This document shows positions 7,024-14,387 of a stretch of 14,387 nucleotides of DNA, in pieces. Each line of letters begins with the position of its first letter. Position 1 is the stretch's first letter. Origin of the DNA: Butyrivibrio sp. (GTDB lineage Bacteria > Bacillota_A > Clostridia > Lachnospirales > Lachnospiraceae); NCBI GenBank assembly GCA_024690635.1, contig JAILOW010000194.1, positions 1 through 14,387 on the forward strand, in the 5' to 3' direction. The notes below the pieces were generated by a model, which searched no databases, was not told where the DNA came from, and saw only the letters and a list, made by a program, of their open reading frames with translations. A program made the position numbers and the translations under genes.

Positions 7024-7173
7024 AATGCAGGTAACAAAATTTCAAGTCGATGTATATTAGGTGTTATATAAATTTCAAATAAGGCTAAAATTTTTGGCTC
7101 GCACTATACCCATGCCGCATTTTTTTCGGTATAATCATAGTAACTGTATAAATATGCACAAGGAGTGTGATTT
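7024..7173 (+). promoter_or_regulatory. Leader/promoter region of the giant secreted protein
   Basis: This is a 150-bp AT-rich gap with no ORF. It contains an exact TATAAT at 7130-7135, 38 nt before the start codon, but no good TTGACA-like hexamer 16-18 bp upstream; a T7 run (7120-7126) sits just before the -10. The Shine-Dalgarno AAGGAG is at 7160-7165, 8 nt before ATG 7174. I looked for a cyclic-di-GMP (GEMM) riboswitch core, since c-di-GMP genes lie upstream, and saw none. Confidence 0.5.
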
Positions 7174-10100
7174 ATGATTCATAAGAAGTTTTTATCTTTA
7201 CTAATGGCGGCAGTGCTATCAGTATCGTCGATACAGATGGGCAGTGTCGCTTCTTTTGCGGCTGATGAGTCGGCGCTTTTGACAAGTGCTGCTGACGAGG
7301 AGGCTGCAGAAGAGACATCTGAGGAGACCCTTTCCGAGGAGGAAGAGGAAGGGGAAGAAGAGGCTGAGGCCGAAGCTGAAGCTGTTTCCGAAGATGAGAC
7401 TGATGAAACTGTTGACGAGCTTTCTGAAGCCGAAGACGGTGAGGAAGCTCCTGTTTTGGAGCCGGAGGATGAAACTCTGGCAGATACTTATACACGTGGT
7501 GTTACTCTTGATGCCAACGGAGGAACTTTCGAGGGCGGAGAAGAGAAAGTTGAGATTTACGATATTTCAGGTTACCGTTCAAATGTGGTATCCAAGTTCA
7601 AGCCCGTAAGAGACGGATATATGTTCATGGGCTGGTTCAGGGAAAAGGATTGCAAGAACTGTGTTTCTTCAACACAGGATATTTTTTCCTTTGATTACCA
7701 GAATGGTTCCGCTTTAGAGCGTGACAAGTGCGTGGTTGATCCCGGAACTACCGTATATGCAGGCTGGTCAAGATATAAGACTTTGAAACTTATATATGCT
7801 ACCGGCGATGGCTACGATAACGGTGGCGGTTATCTGAAGGATGATGACGGCGATAAGATATCAAAAACTTTCCTTGTACCTGATGGAAAGAGTTTAGAGA
7901 CTCTTCATGCTTCTTATAAGGGAAAATACAAGGACGTAGTTGCTAATATGAGCAGATACAGCTTCTGCGGCTTTTACCTTGATCGTGCTAGGGCACAGTA
8001 TGCCGGTCAGGCGGACTATGATTATGACAACGATATTGATAACAGCATAGGAACTGTTGTTTTGTCGGAAGCTTATAGCGAAGAGAATGAGATAACTCTT
8101 TACGCCGGATATAAAGAGGATTCTGTTCTGGTAGATTTTCATCTCGGAGATGAAGGCTACTGCAACTATGATGAAAACGACGAGCTTAAGCCTGATGAGC
8201 GTTTTCATGAGTATACATTAAAAAATCAGGTTGATGATCTTCGCGGTGGCTACTGGATAAGCTTTTCGGGATGGTATGCTTCCAGATTCAAGCATAATGA
8301 TCCCACTATGAAGATCGAAGGTTTTTATTACGACAGAAGTTTTTCATCACAGGAAAAGATTGTTTTTGGACAGGATGGAACGGCTCGTATTCAGGACGAA
8401 AAGATAACAGACGGCGAGGTGGATATCTACGTTAAGTGGACCAGGGATAATGAAGTAGCCAAGGTTACTTTTGATCTTAACGGCGGAGCTTACTGCAAGG
8501 ATGAAATTGATGCGCCTCTTACAAGTGACGCCATCACTACTTCTGCAAGATATTGCGATTCCGACTATGACGAGGGAACAGCCCGTTATGAAAAATACTA
8601 TGTTCAGTGGAAAGATCTTGAACTGAGCATGCCCGTAAATGAAGACCGTCACTACAGATTCACAGGCTGGTATTACAGCGACGGAAAAAAGGCATCATCA
8701 AGTGATGTTACCGATGATATATGTGATGCATATATTGATCCTTCCAAGGTGGTAAACGGAGAGATAACTCTTAAAGCCGGCTGGAGTAAGGATTATCTTA
8801 CAGGAACCCTTGAACTTGGAAATACGGCTGACTATGTTCTTGACCACAGTACCTACGAGTATACTTTTGTGGATTCCAACACACTGGTTTGCTCTGTTGA
8901 CAAGACCTACGGATTTGAGTCTCTTGTCTATTTTGAGGAGGGAACAGGTTATGTTTCCCGTTCCGGCAAGCAAAGATTTGACGGATGGAAGACCAAAGAC
9001 GGAAAACAGTACGACGGAAGCGTACCTAAAAAAGATATTATTCTTTATGCAAAGCTGGTTAAGAGCATTACAGTAACTTTTGATTACGGCGATGAGATCT
9101 GCTACGACGATTTTACCGGATATGAATATAGTTCCAGAGAAGTTTCTTTTGACAAAGACCAGAAGGTAAATCTTGAAGATCAGAATCTGATCGGCACCGG
9201 CGCCATTTCAACCAAAAACGCCAGATATGTGGAGAATTTTTACTACGATCCCGCGTTTAAAAATCCTGTTCAAAAGAGCTTTTTGGCAAGCAGGGATATG
9301 ACACTTTATGCAAAGTGGGTTGATTTTTGCGGAGTAAAGCTTGACCTTAACGGCGGAACCTATAAGGGCAATTCCGACTGGACCTATGCAAGGCTTAAAA
9401 AGGGCGAGTCATTAAAGGATCACATTCTTGACAGCCTTGAGGACATAACTCCCGATAAGCGCGACGGCTATGAATTTTGTGGCTGGTATGAGGAAGCTTC
9501 CTGTGAAAACAAGGTGGATTTAAAAGAGCTTGAAACCAGAAAGCTTGACAGCCTTGTGACCATTTATGCCTGCTGGAAAGAGACTGTACATATTTATTTT
9601 TATCCTAACTATTCTTTTGGGGATGAAGCTTATCGCTACAGAATCGTATACTCTTGCAACGGTGAGTGGGAAAAAGAAAAGATTGATGAGTACAGTGACA
9701 AGGTTATTTTAAATGTTGCCGGCGGAGAAGCGATCGGCAATAAGTATCCCGTACCAAGTGTTTTGGCCACTTCAGTTGATGATACATCGGATTTACACTT
9801 TACAGGTTGGTATTCAGAGCCTGAGTGTCTGCATCTGGTGTCCTTTGATGAACATGTTACAGCTACTGAAGGCCTATCTTTTTATGCAGGCTGGAGCACA
9901 GACAATTATGAAATTACCTTTGTAAATGAACATGATGGCCAGCATATCGGTGATATGGATTGCGGTCAGGCAAGCATCACCTATTATGTCCCTAAGGGAA
10001 CAGCACTTAAGACTATTCCAAAAGTTGTGGCAGATCCGAGCAAAAGCCCCGAAAGCATCCTTCCCACCGGAGCCTGGACCACCAATGAAGACGGAACGGG

Positions 10101-13100
10101 ACAGGAGTGGCACATTTATGAGGACCACTATTTCTATATAGACGAAGAAGGAAACATACATTCCTTTAACAGCAGCTTTATTCCCACAAGAAATATGACT
10201 CTCTATGCCAAGTGGGGCGAGACTGTAACAGTTACAGCAGATCTGAAGGGAATTGACTGCAGTGACATTTCTTTTGATTTTATCAGTGAAACTCTTGGCT
10301 TTTACAACAACTGGAAATTTGACAGTACCTACAAGAAGATGACCATGAAGCTTCCAAAGGGTGCACGCTGGGCTGATCTGTGGTTCCCTGAGTATAAGGG
10401 AGACCTTAGAAAAAATTTCGGATTCCAGAATAAATACTCCAAAAAGTACGGCGGAGTAAAAATTGATTACAAAGACAGTAACTGCACCACAGAGTATTCT
10501 CCTTACGATGTGATAGGTGAGGAAACCGTGGTATATGCAAAATGGCTTCCTCTTAGAGCAAATGAAAACAGCTTTGTTGAGATATACTACGGCGACGGAA
10601 AAGTATCAACTGACGGAAAATATATTAAAAAATTTGTTCCCGGTGCCGGAGATGACGAGAATACACGTATAGCCCTCGATATTCCAAGAAATGACAAGGG
10701 CTGGGAATTCTCAGGACTTTATTATTACTCCGATAAGGATAAAGACGGTGATGGAATAGCTGACCCTGATCTTTCAAAGCCTTATGAGTATCTGTATTAT
10801 ATTTCCGGAAAGCCCTACATCGGATGGACACCTGATTGCATCACAAAGGGTAAGATCAGTGAAGTAAGACTTTGTGCGGTATACAAAGAAAATGTAAAAG
10901 TGACCATAGATGCCGGTCAGCGTGCTCACTTCAAAGAAAAGTCAGGTAGTGGAAATACTTCCGGATGGACCGGCAAGGTGGATGTTCTGGTGGCTCCCGG
11001 AAGATATATTGTTTTGTCTGATTATTTCAAGGATATTGTAGAGCCGGAGAACAGAGTATTTGCAGGTTGGCATTATTATGTAAATGACTACAGTGCTCCC
11101 AGACTTGCTACCGTCAAGGAGGAAAACGGCACAGAATATATCAAGGTTACCGGCGATATGGATATCTTCGCCACATGGGAGATTAAGGGTGAAAATGAGG
11201 TAACAGGTATATCCGTAACAGATTCCGAAGGAAACGACGTATCAGGAGGTATCACACTTGATCCCGGACAGTCTGTAAAACTTAAGTCAGAGCTGACGGG
11301 AACAGTAGTACTTGGAATGAGCGATGCTGTTAAGTGGTATATAGCAGATACAACTGTTACAAATCCCGAAAACATGGAGCCCATACAGCTTCTTGACGAT
11401 GGAACCGTTATTGCCAGAGCTCAGGGAGAAGCAAGGGTATATGCTGAGGTTATGGGTGTATGCTCAGATCCTGTAAAGATAACGGTAAGTAACAAGGAAG
11501 TAGCATCAAAGATCGAAGTATCCGTAGAAAATGCTACGGCAGGAGAAGACGGCGCATACAGCGCTAATAAGGGAGATGCCCTTACAGCAAAGGCTGTTAT
11601 CTTTCCTCAGTGGTATGAAAATACACTTGTTTGGAAGAGTAGCGACGAGGATATCTGTTCAGTATCGGGATTTGGTACTGACGTAAGGCTGATAGGAGGC
11701 TCCAAGGAAGGACAGGCAACTATCACTGTATCCTCAAGCAAGGTAAAGGCTCCTGCTACCATAAAGGTTAATAACATTGTTCCTGTAGCCTTTAATATCC
11801 ATGAAGCAAGAGTTTCTGCCATCACAGGATCAGAGATCAGCTTTACTTCGGCTGTTAATGCATCTTTCAAGGACTCTCTTGTATACAAAGTTTATGATAA
11901 CCAGGGAGAAGTTGTAGATGAAGATGCCGCAGAGGTAGCGCCGGAAGATTTCTTTAGTCTTACAAAGAATGCTGAGTCAGGAAAGATGGTGTTAACTTTC
12001 CTTAAGGACGACATCGACAGAGAGACTACCTTTGTAATAAAGGCAATCGTATCTAAAGGCGGAAAAGAGTACACAGATAGCATTTCCGTAAGTGTTATTC
12101 CTCTTGAGAAAGTGGAAATGCCCACATCAGATCCTTATGACGAAGGAAAAATACAGGTAAGAAGAGGCCAGAGGGTCAGACTTTTCACTAAGACACCCGG
12201 GGCAAAGATATACTACATAATTAACGATGCGGACACTGACGAAAATTCCGAGTTTGATATAAACGGATATAAGGCAGCTCTTTACACCGATGCTTTTGAG
12301 ATAAAGAAGGATTCACAGATCACCGCTATTGCAGTAAAAGAAGGCTTTAAGGACAGCGATGCGGCGGGATTTGACTTTGAAGTAATCGATGGCTGGGGAG
12401 AGATAGATAAGGATGCAGAACCTTATCTTTCAGCTTTTGGAAGGGATCTTGCCAAGGTTCCCACCGGCATCTGGTATGTGATAGGTGACGACAACACCGA
12501 CGGTATTAACGATGCTACGATTTACCTGACATCAGGAGCAGCTACCGATTATGTTAAGACATATACCGGCAGCAAGATTACTTTTGGCAGTGACATCAAA
12601 GTATTCATGGGCACAACAAGGCTCATTGAAAGCAGGGACTACACACTTAGCTATGGCAATAATACAAATGTCTCGGCAAAAGATGCTGTAAATCCCAAGA
12701 ATAAAAAGAGCATTGCTCCTTTTGTAACCATAAAGGGTAAGGGCAACTATACAAAGACTGCAACCTTTAAGTTTGCAATTACTCCTACGGATGTAAACGA
12801 AATTGCTATCGCGTCAGAGACTGTTGTTCCTGTGGCAATAGGCCCCAAGGTTAAGCTTTCAGGCATAAAGCCTTCCCTTACATACAAGGGCAGGAAGCTT
12901 ACGCTCAATAAGGACTATGTGCTTTCATACTTCCGTATTGATCCTGAAAACAACGTAGTAGCCATAGACGGCAATTCCACTGTTTTGAATGAAGCAGGAA
13001 AGACCTACGAGATCGTCATTCACGGTAAGGAGAAGAGCAACTTTACCACAGATGCCAAGGATGAAAAGATCATTGTTAAGACCATCAATGGCAAGGACAA

Positions 13101-14387
13101 GAGTATAGTAAGCGTTTCAAAGCTTAAGTACGGCAATATCAAAAATAAAGCGATCCAGACAGTATATGACGAAACTGCCGTTACAGCTGAAAAGCTCTTT
13201 GACAATACTGAAGGAAAGACTCCTCTTGGCTATGTATACGTAAAGAGTGCTTCTAAAGATGCACTTACATACGGAACAGACTTTACTGTTACACTTACAG
13301 ATAAAGACAACACCTCAGCAGGAAAGCACGGATTTATCATTGAAGGTAAGGGTGATAAGTTCATTGGCACAAAGAAAGGTTTCTATACCATCACCGAAAA
13401 GAAGGGTGAAAACTGGAAAAGTGTCAAGGTTGCAGGTCTTTCTACAAAAGTAGAATATACAGGGCATAAGATTACCCTTGAGGATCTCTTTAAAGCTGAC
13501 ACAGTTATTACAGCTCAGAATAAGACTGAAACAGATGATGCAAAGAAGTGGAACAGCGTAACCCTCTACAGAACCAAAACCACAAAGGTGGGCAGCAAGA
13601 AGGTTACAGAGTATATAAAGCTTGAAGAAGGCAAAGACTACAGCGTTTCCATGGATAATAACGGCGTTCTTGGCAAGTTCAGTCTTGTATTTACAGGTAA
13701 GGGCGGCTACAGCGGAAGCATCAAAAAGACGGTGACCGTAAAGGCTTATGGCATCAATGAGTCTAAGAAGAGCGATAAGCGTATACACATTTCCTGCAGC
13801 GATGCAGTTTACAAAAAGACCGGTGCTGTTCCCGGAGTTACTGTAGTCTACATGGAGCCCGGTGATTTTGAAGGAACTGCTCTTCGTGAGGGCATTGATT
13901 ATACCCTTACCTACAAGAATAACAAGCAGATCGTTTCAGATTATGAGAGCATCAAAAAGGCTTCAGCAAGACCTACTGTTATTATCAAAGGAAAGGGTAA
14001 CTATGCAGGAACCTGTGCTGCTCAGTATTTCAACATCGAAAAGGCAGAGCTTTCAAAAGTAACCATCAGTGCAGCCGATGTTACCTACAACGCCAAGGGC
14101 AAGGCAGGATACTTCCTGTCAGCGCCTAAGTTTACCGACGGAACAGGTCTTTTGACAGTCGGAAAAGGCAAGGATCTCAAGGCTGTCAGCAAGAATGATA
14201 TCTGTTACTACTACGTAAACGATACACAGCTCCTTGATAAGGACGGCACCATAAGGGCAGCAGGTGATGAAGTGTTAAAAACCGACAAGGTTCCCGCAGG
14301 ATGCGAGATCAGGGTTGTGGCTACCATCACTGCAAATGATAAGAGCCCTTATGACGGAGAAAACGTTGAAGTAAGCGGAACCTACAG
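7174..14387 (+). CDS. Giant secreted repeat protein, probable surface adhesin (3' end outside window)
   Basis: Open without a stop for 2,404 codons to the window edge. Start: ATG 7174 behind a strong AAGGAG. Residues 1-29 are a classical signal peptide (basic HKK, hydrophobic core, probable cleavage after SFA29), so it is exported by Sec. Visible order: acidic low-complexity linker (31-103), about twelve InlB/Flg_new-type B-repeats (110-1336), about three Ig-like domains (1342-1646), a chitobiase-C/Fn3-associated-like domain (1650-1738), and five to six further beta-rich repeats (1757 to the edge). No hydrolase, protease or carbohydrate-binding catalytic motif was recognised. Such architecture is typical of cell-surface adhesins or structural proteins; the anchor (sortase signal, SLH or other) would be beyond the window. 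It is a separate transcription unit from the GH35 operon. Function is inferred from architecture only. Confidence 0.9.
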   Translation, partial: MIHKKFLSLLMAAVLSVSSIQMGSVASFAADESALLTSAADEEAAEETSEETLSEEEEEGEEEAEAEAEAVSEDETDETVDELSEAEDGEEAPVLEPEDETLADTYTRGVTLDANGGTFEGGEEKVEIYDISGYRSNVVSKFKPVRDGYMFMGWFREKDCKNCVSSTQDIFSFDYQNGSALERDKCVVDPGTTVYAGWSRYKTLKLIYATGDGYDNGGGYLKDDDGDKISKTFLVPDGKSLETLHASYKGKYKDVVANMSRYSFCGFYLDRARAQYAGQADYDYDNDIDNSIGTVVLSEAYSEENEITLYAGYKEDSVLVDFHLGDEGYCNYDENDELKPDERFHEYTLKNQVDDLRGGYWISFSGWYASRFKHNDPTMKIEGFYYDRSFSSQEKIVFGQDGTARIQDEKITDGEVDIYVKWTRDNEVAKVTFDLNGGAYCKDEIDAPLTSDAITTSARYCDSDYDEGTARYEKYYVQWKDLELSMPVNEDRHYRFTGWYYSDGKKASSSDVTDDICDAYIDPSKVVNGEITLKAGWSKDYLTGTLELGNTADYVLDHSTYEYTFVDSNTLVCSVDKTYGFESLVYFEEGTGYVSRSGKQRFDGWKTKDGKQYDGSVPKKDIILYAKLVKSITVTFDYGDEICYDDFTGYEYSSREVSFDKDQKVNLEDQNLIGTGAISTKNARYVENFYYDPAFKNPVQKSFLASRDMTLYAKWVDFCGVKLDLNGGTYKGNSDWTYARLKKGESLKDHILDSLEDITPDKRDGYEFCGWYEEASCENKVDLKELETRKLDSLVTIYACWKETVHIYFYPNYSFGDEAYRYRIVYSCNGEWEKEKIDEYSDKVILNVAGGEAIGNKYPVPSVLATSVDDTSDLHFTGWYSEPECLHLVSFDEHVTATEGLSFYAGWSTDNYEITFVNEHDGQHIGDMDCGQASITYYVPKGTALKTIPKVVADPSKSPESILPTGAWTTNEDGTGQEWHIYEDHYFYIDEEGNIHSFNSSFIPTRNMTLYAKWGETVTVTADLKGIDCSDISFDFISETLGFYNNWKFDSTYKKMTMKLPKGARWADLWFPEYKGDLRKNFGFQNKYSKKYGGVKIDYKDSNCTTEYSPYDVIGEETVVYAKWLPLRANENSFVEIYYGDGKVSTDGKYIKKFVPGAGDDENTRIALDIPRNDKGWEFSGLYYYSDKDKDGDGIADPDLSKPYEYLYYISGKPYIGWTPDCITKGKISEVRLCAVYKENVKVTIDAGQRAHFKEKSGSGNTSGWTGKVDVLVAPGRYIVLSDYFKDIVEPENRVFAGWHYYVNDYSAPRLATVKEENGTEYIKVTGDMDIFATWEIKGENEVTGISVTDSEGNDVSGGITLDPGQSVKLKSELTGTVVLGMSDAVKWYIADTTVTNPENMEPIQLLDDGTVIARAQGEARVYAEVMGVCSDPVKITVSNKEVASKIEVSVENATAGEDGAYSANKGDALTAKAVIFPQWYENTLVWKSSDEDICSVSGFGTDVRLIGGSKEGQATITVSSSKVKAPATIKVNNIVPVAFNIHEARVSAITGSEISFTSAVNASFKDSLVYKVYDNQGEVVDEDAAEVAPEDFFSLTKNAESGKMVLTFLKDDIDRETTFVIKAIVSKGGKEYTDSISVSVIPLEKVEMPTSDPYDEGKIQVRRGQRVRLFTKTPGAKIYYIINDADTDENSEFDINGYKAALYTDAFEIKKDSQITAIAVKEGFKDSDAAGFDFEVIDGWGEIDKDAEPYLSAFGRDLAKVPTGIWYVIGDDNTDGINDATIYLTSGAATDYVKTYTGSKITFGSDIKVFMGTTRLIESRDYTLSYGNNTNVSAKDAVNPKNKKSIAPFVTIKGKGNYTKTATFKFAITPTDVNEIAIASETVVPVAIGPKVKLSGIKPSLTYKGRKLTLNKDYVLSYFRIDPENNVVAIDGNSTVLNEAGKTYEIVIHGKEKSNFTTDAKDEKIIVKTINGKDKSIVSVSKLKYGNIKNKAIQTVYDETAVTAEKLFDNTEGKTPLGYVYVKSASKDALTYGTDFTVTLTDKDNTSAGKHGFIIEGKGDKFIGTKKGFYTITEKKGENWKSVKVAGLSTKVEYTGHKITLEDLFKADTVITAQNKTETDDAKKWNSVTLYRTKTTKVGSKKVTEYIKLEEGKDYSVSMDNNGVLGKFSLVFTGKGGYSGSIKKTVTVKAYGINESKKSDKRIHISCSDAVYKKTGAVPGVTVVYMEPGDFEGTALREGIDYTLTYKNNKQIVSDYESIKKASARPTVIIKGKGNYAGTCAAQYFNIEKAELSKVTISAADVTYNAKGKAGYFLSAPKFTDGTGLLTVGKGKDLKAVSKNDICYYYVNDTQLLDKDGTIRAAGDEVLKTDKVPAGCEIRVVATITANDKSPYDGENVEVSGTY
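7264..7482 (+). other. Acidic low-complexity linker of the giant protein
   Basis: Encodes residues 31-103, dominated by Glu and Asp with Ala, Ser and Thr between (for example SEEEEEGEEEAEAEAEA at 54-70). There is no hydrophobic pattern and no repeat unit of fixed length. It lies directly after the signal peptide, so it would be the mature N-terminus, probably a disordered, highly charged spacer. Confidence 0.8.
7501..11178 (+). repeat. About twelve diverged InlB/Flg_new-type B-repeats
   Basis: Protein-level tandem repeats of about 80-110 residues. Each opens with a strand like VTFDLNGGAY, has a central FTGWYY-like strand, and ends with a strand like ITLYAKW. Closing strands are at residues about 194-198 (VYAGW), 309-313, 418-422 (IYVKW), 532-537 (LKAGW), 624-628, 711-715 (LYAKW), 797-801 (IYACW), 903-907 (FYAGW), 1010-1014 (LYAKW), 1120-1124 (VYAKW), 1232-1236 and 1331-1335 (IFATW). 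Units are longer than the usual 70 residues, with variable insertions, and I see no DNA identity between them, so duplication is old. Family knowledge: such repeats form beta-grasp-like modules in bacterial surface proteins. Confidence 0.82.
11197..12111 (+). other. Ig-like domain block (about three domains)
   Basis: Residues 1342-1646. The first two (about 1342-1440 and 1446-1534) look like Big_2 Ig-like domains: VTGISVTDSEGND opening, a SVKLKSEL strand, the VKWYIADTTV and LVWKSSDEDICSV central strands, a GTVIARAQGEARVYAEV-type closing strand, and a final VKITVSN or ATIKVNN. The third (about 1538-1646) has a similar strand spacing but weaker motifs. They probably act as rigid spacers between the two repeat arrays. 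Confidence 0.68.
12121..12387 (+). other. Chitobiase-C/Fn3-associated-like domain
   Basis: Residues 1650-1738. The pattern is RRGQRVRLFTKTPGAKIYYIIND, then KAALYTDAFEI, then QITAIAVKEGFKDSDAAGFDFEV. It matches the CHB_HEX_C/Fn3-associated fold, in which a TPGAxIYYTxDG strand is followed by an A-x-A strand and a short G-x-x-S turn. These domains usually accompany carbohydrate-active or surface proteins as accessory modules. Assigned by motif order only. Confidence 0.6.
12442..14387 (+). repeat. Tandem beta-rich repeats with GKGNY closing motif
   Basis: Five full units and a sixth cut by the window edge, at residues about 1757-1869, 1874-1969, 1978-2075, 2083-2190, 2203-2309 and 2315 onwards. 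A unit has an opening strand with a Y-x-G/K-type turn (VYKKTGAVPGVTV, VEYTGHKITL), then a GxDYTLTYKNN-type strand, and closes with a VTIKGKGNYTKTATFKFAI-type strand. The closing motif varies: GKGNY, GKEKSNF, GKGDKF, GKGGY, GKGNY. Similar unnamed repeats are common in large secreted Lachnospiraceae proteins; I know no function for them. The number of units beyond the window is unknown. Confidence 0.72.

Noticed and set aside
7024..7173. Possible c-di-GMP (GEMM) riboswitch before the giant protein
   Set aside because: Expected from context, but I cannot find the conserved GEMM core or its paired stems; only a -10 box and a Shine-Dalgarno are visible.
7172..7609. Open frames on both strands over the acidic linker
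   Set aside because: They are low-complexity products of the Glu/Asp-rich codons read in other frames (Pro/Gln- or Arg/Lys-rich peptides); the signal-peptide frame is the real one.
7501..11178. Recent DNA-level tandem duplication in the B-repeat array
   Set aside because: Repeats are similar only in protein pattern; I saw no long identical nucleotide stretches between units.
13315..13788. 157-codon open frame on the - strand
   Set aside because: It lies wholly antisense inside the giant protein gene, has no Shine-Dalgarno support I can see and no recognisable motif.
1..14387. tRNA, rRNA, CRISPR array, insertion sequence or prophage genes
   Set aside because: No clover-leaf tRNA pattern, regularly spaced direct repeats, transposase or phage-like reading frame was found on either strand.

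Overview
The window looks like chromosome from an anaerobic, plant-polysaccharide-degrading Firmicute, most likely a rumen or gut Lachnospiraceae of the Butyrivibrio/Pseudobutyrivibrio type. This is an inference from protein style, Gram-positive Shine-Dalgarno sites, uronate and galactoside catabolism, a very large repeat-built secreted protein, and 7TM-GGDEF/HD-GYP signalling. No marker gene is present to prove it. Every gene I accept is on the + strand.

Region 1 (1-2545) is the end of a uronate catabolic operon: the 3' end of a KduD/gluconate-5-dehydrogenase-type SDR, a KDPG aldolase (eda) with an extra C-terminal VOC (glyoxalase-fold) domain, and 2-keto-3-deoxygluconate kinase (kdgK), closed by an intrinsic terminator. 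In this route the SDR makes 2-keto-3-deoxygluconate (KDG), KdgK phosphorylates it to KDPG, and Eda splits KDPG to pyruvate and glyceraldehyde-3-phosphate.

Region 2 (2550-7023) is a probable three-gene operon. It holds a 7TM diguanylate cyclase starting at TTG, an HD-GYP c-di-GMP phosphodiesterase overlapping it by 11 bp, and 42 bp later a cytoplasmic GH35 beta-galactosidase. The HD-GYP protein has two membrane segments flanking an extracellular domain that reads like a family 2 carbohydrate-binding module. This suggests a receptor that couples polysaccharide contact to c-di-GMP turnover, next to a glycosidase gene. It is the most interesting object in the window. The operon ends in an unusually long hairpin terminator.

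Region 3 (7024-14387) has a 150-bp leader and then one giant secreted protein open to the window edge (2,404 codons visible). In order it shows a signal peptide, an acidic low-complexity segment, about twelve diverged InlB/Flg_new-type B-repeats, about three Ig-like domains, a chitobiase-C/Fn3-associated-like domain, and five to six further tandem beta-rich repeats. No catalytic domain is visible. It is probably a surface adhesin or structural protein whose anchor lies beyond the window.

No RNA genes, CRISPR arrays, insertion sequences or phage genes were seen.
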